Of a stretch of 6,659 nucleotides of DNA, positions 6,639 to 6,659 are shown piece after piece. The position numbers were made by a program, and so were the translations under genes. The notes under the pieces were generated by a model that was given only the letters and a program-made list of their open reading frames with translations, searched no databases and was not told the DNA's origin. Source of the stretch: Bacteroidales bacterium (GTDB lineage: Bacteria; Bacteroidota; Bacteroidia; Bacteroidales; UBA12077). Within the stretch, counting starts at the first letter, position 1. Each line of letters begins with the position of its first letter. The stretch is from NCBI GenBank assembly GCA_030156305.1, contig JASGMZ010000167.1, positions 1-6,659 of the forward strand. The letters run 5' to 3'.

Positions 6639-6659
6639 CCTGCCATCCGGCAGGCAGGC
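6639..6659. repeat. GC-rich palindrome, copy B, cut by the window edge
   Basis: CCTGCC (6639-6644) pairs with GGCAGG (6649-6654) around an ATCC loop, and GGCAGGC continues as an overlapping tandem to the last base. The unit matches copy A (6430-6449) at 17 of 20 positions. The element evidently continues beyond the right edge, so its full extent is unknown. Confidence 0.6.

Larger units (their letters stand above)
6209..6659. other. Gene-free intergenic region rich in short repeats
   Basis: I find no credible gene here on either strand. The first part (6209-6300) is AT-rich and featureless. From about 6300 on there are short palindromes, a TTTG microsatellite, a degenerate heptamer array and GC-rich CCTGCC...GGCAGG elements, annotated separately. 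The longest open frame (6396-6581, +) is translated through these repeats and has no domain, signal or plausible composition. The region resembles decayed dispersed intergenic repeats between an outward-facing fhs promoter and an unseen gene to the right. Confidence 0.7.

Noticed and set aside
6149..6659. CRISPR array or phage/IS end in the repeat-rich region
   Set aside because: Repeats are only 7-20 bases, degenerate and unevenly spaced apart from the three 8-base boxes; there are no unique spacers of uniform length, no transposase fragment and no target-site duplication visible.

Overview
The window reads as ordinary chromosomal DNA from a low-GC member of the Bacteroidota. Three things point there. 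The signal peptides and the large S9 peptidase are of the Bacteroidota style. The start codons lack Shine-Dalgarno sequences. The best promoter upstream of fhs carries a -7 box TAGCTTTG that fits the Bacteroidota consensus TAnnTTTG. I cannot place it below phylum level with confidence; a marine or gut Bacteroidales/Marinilabiliales relative is a guess.

Layout. Positions 24-2804 (+) encode a complete secreted S9-family (prolyl oligopeptidase type) serine peptidase. A compact hairpin with a T-tract (2811-2838) sits between it and a convergent minus-strand block. Read in its own direction, that block is fhs (formate-tetrahydrofolate ligase, 6098-4428), then a terminator-like hairpin (4398-4365), then mscL (large mechanosensitive channel, 4329-3901), which overlaps by ATGA a lipoprotein with a MEMO1 / AmmeMemoRadiSam-B fold (3904-2837). 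From about 6099 to the right edge there is no credible gene. This 560-base stretch holds the fhs promoter, three evenly spaced TTTGTTAA boxes in alternating orientation, and then a series of short GC-rich palindromes and degenerate repeats typical of dispersed intergenic repeats.

How the genes relate. The peptidase probably degrades peptides in the periplasm. Fhs feeds formate into the folate one-carbon pool in the cytoplasm. MscL is the osmotic safety valve of the inner membrane. The MEMO-like lipoprotein has no known reaction, but its ATGA overlap with mscL implies the two are made together. No pathway ties all four genes together.

No clearly new system, CRISPR array, phage or complete insertion sequence is visible. 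The best leads are the membrane-exported MEMO protein coupled to mscL, the 26-base-phased boxes at the fhs promoter, and the dispersed palindrome family at the right end.
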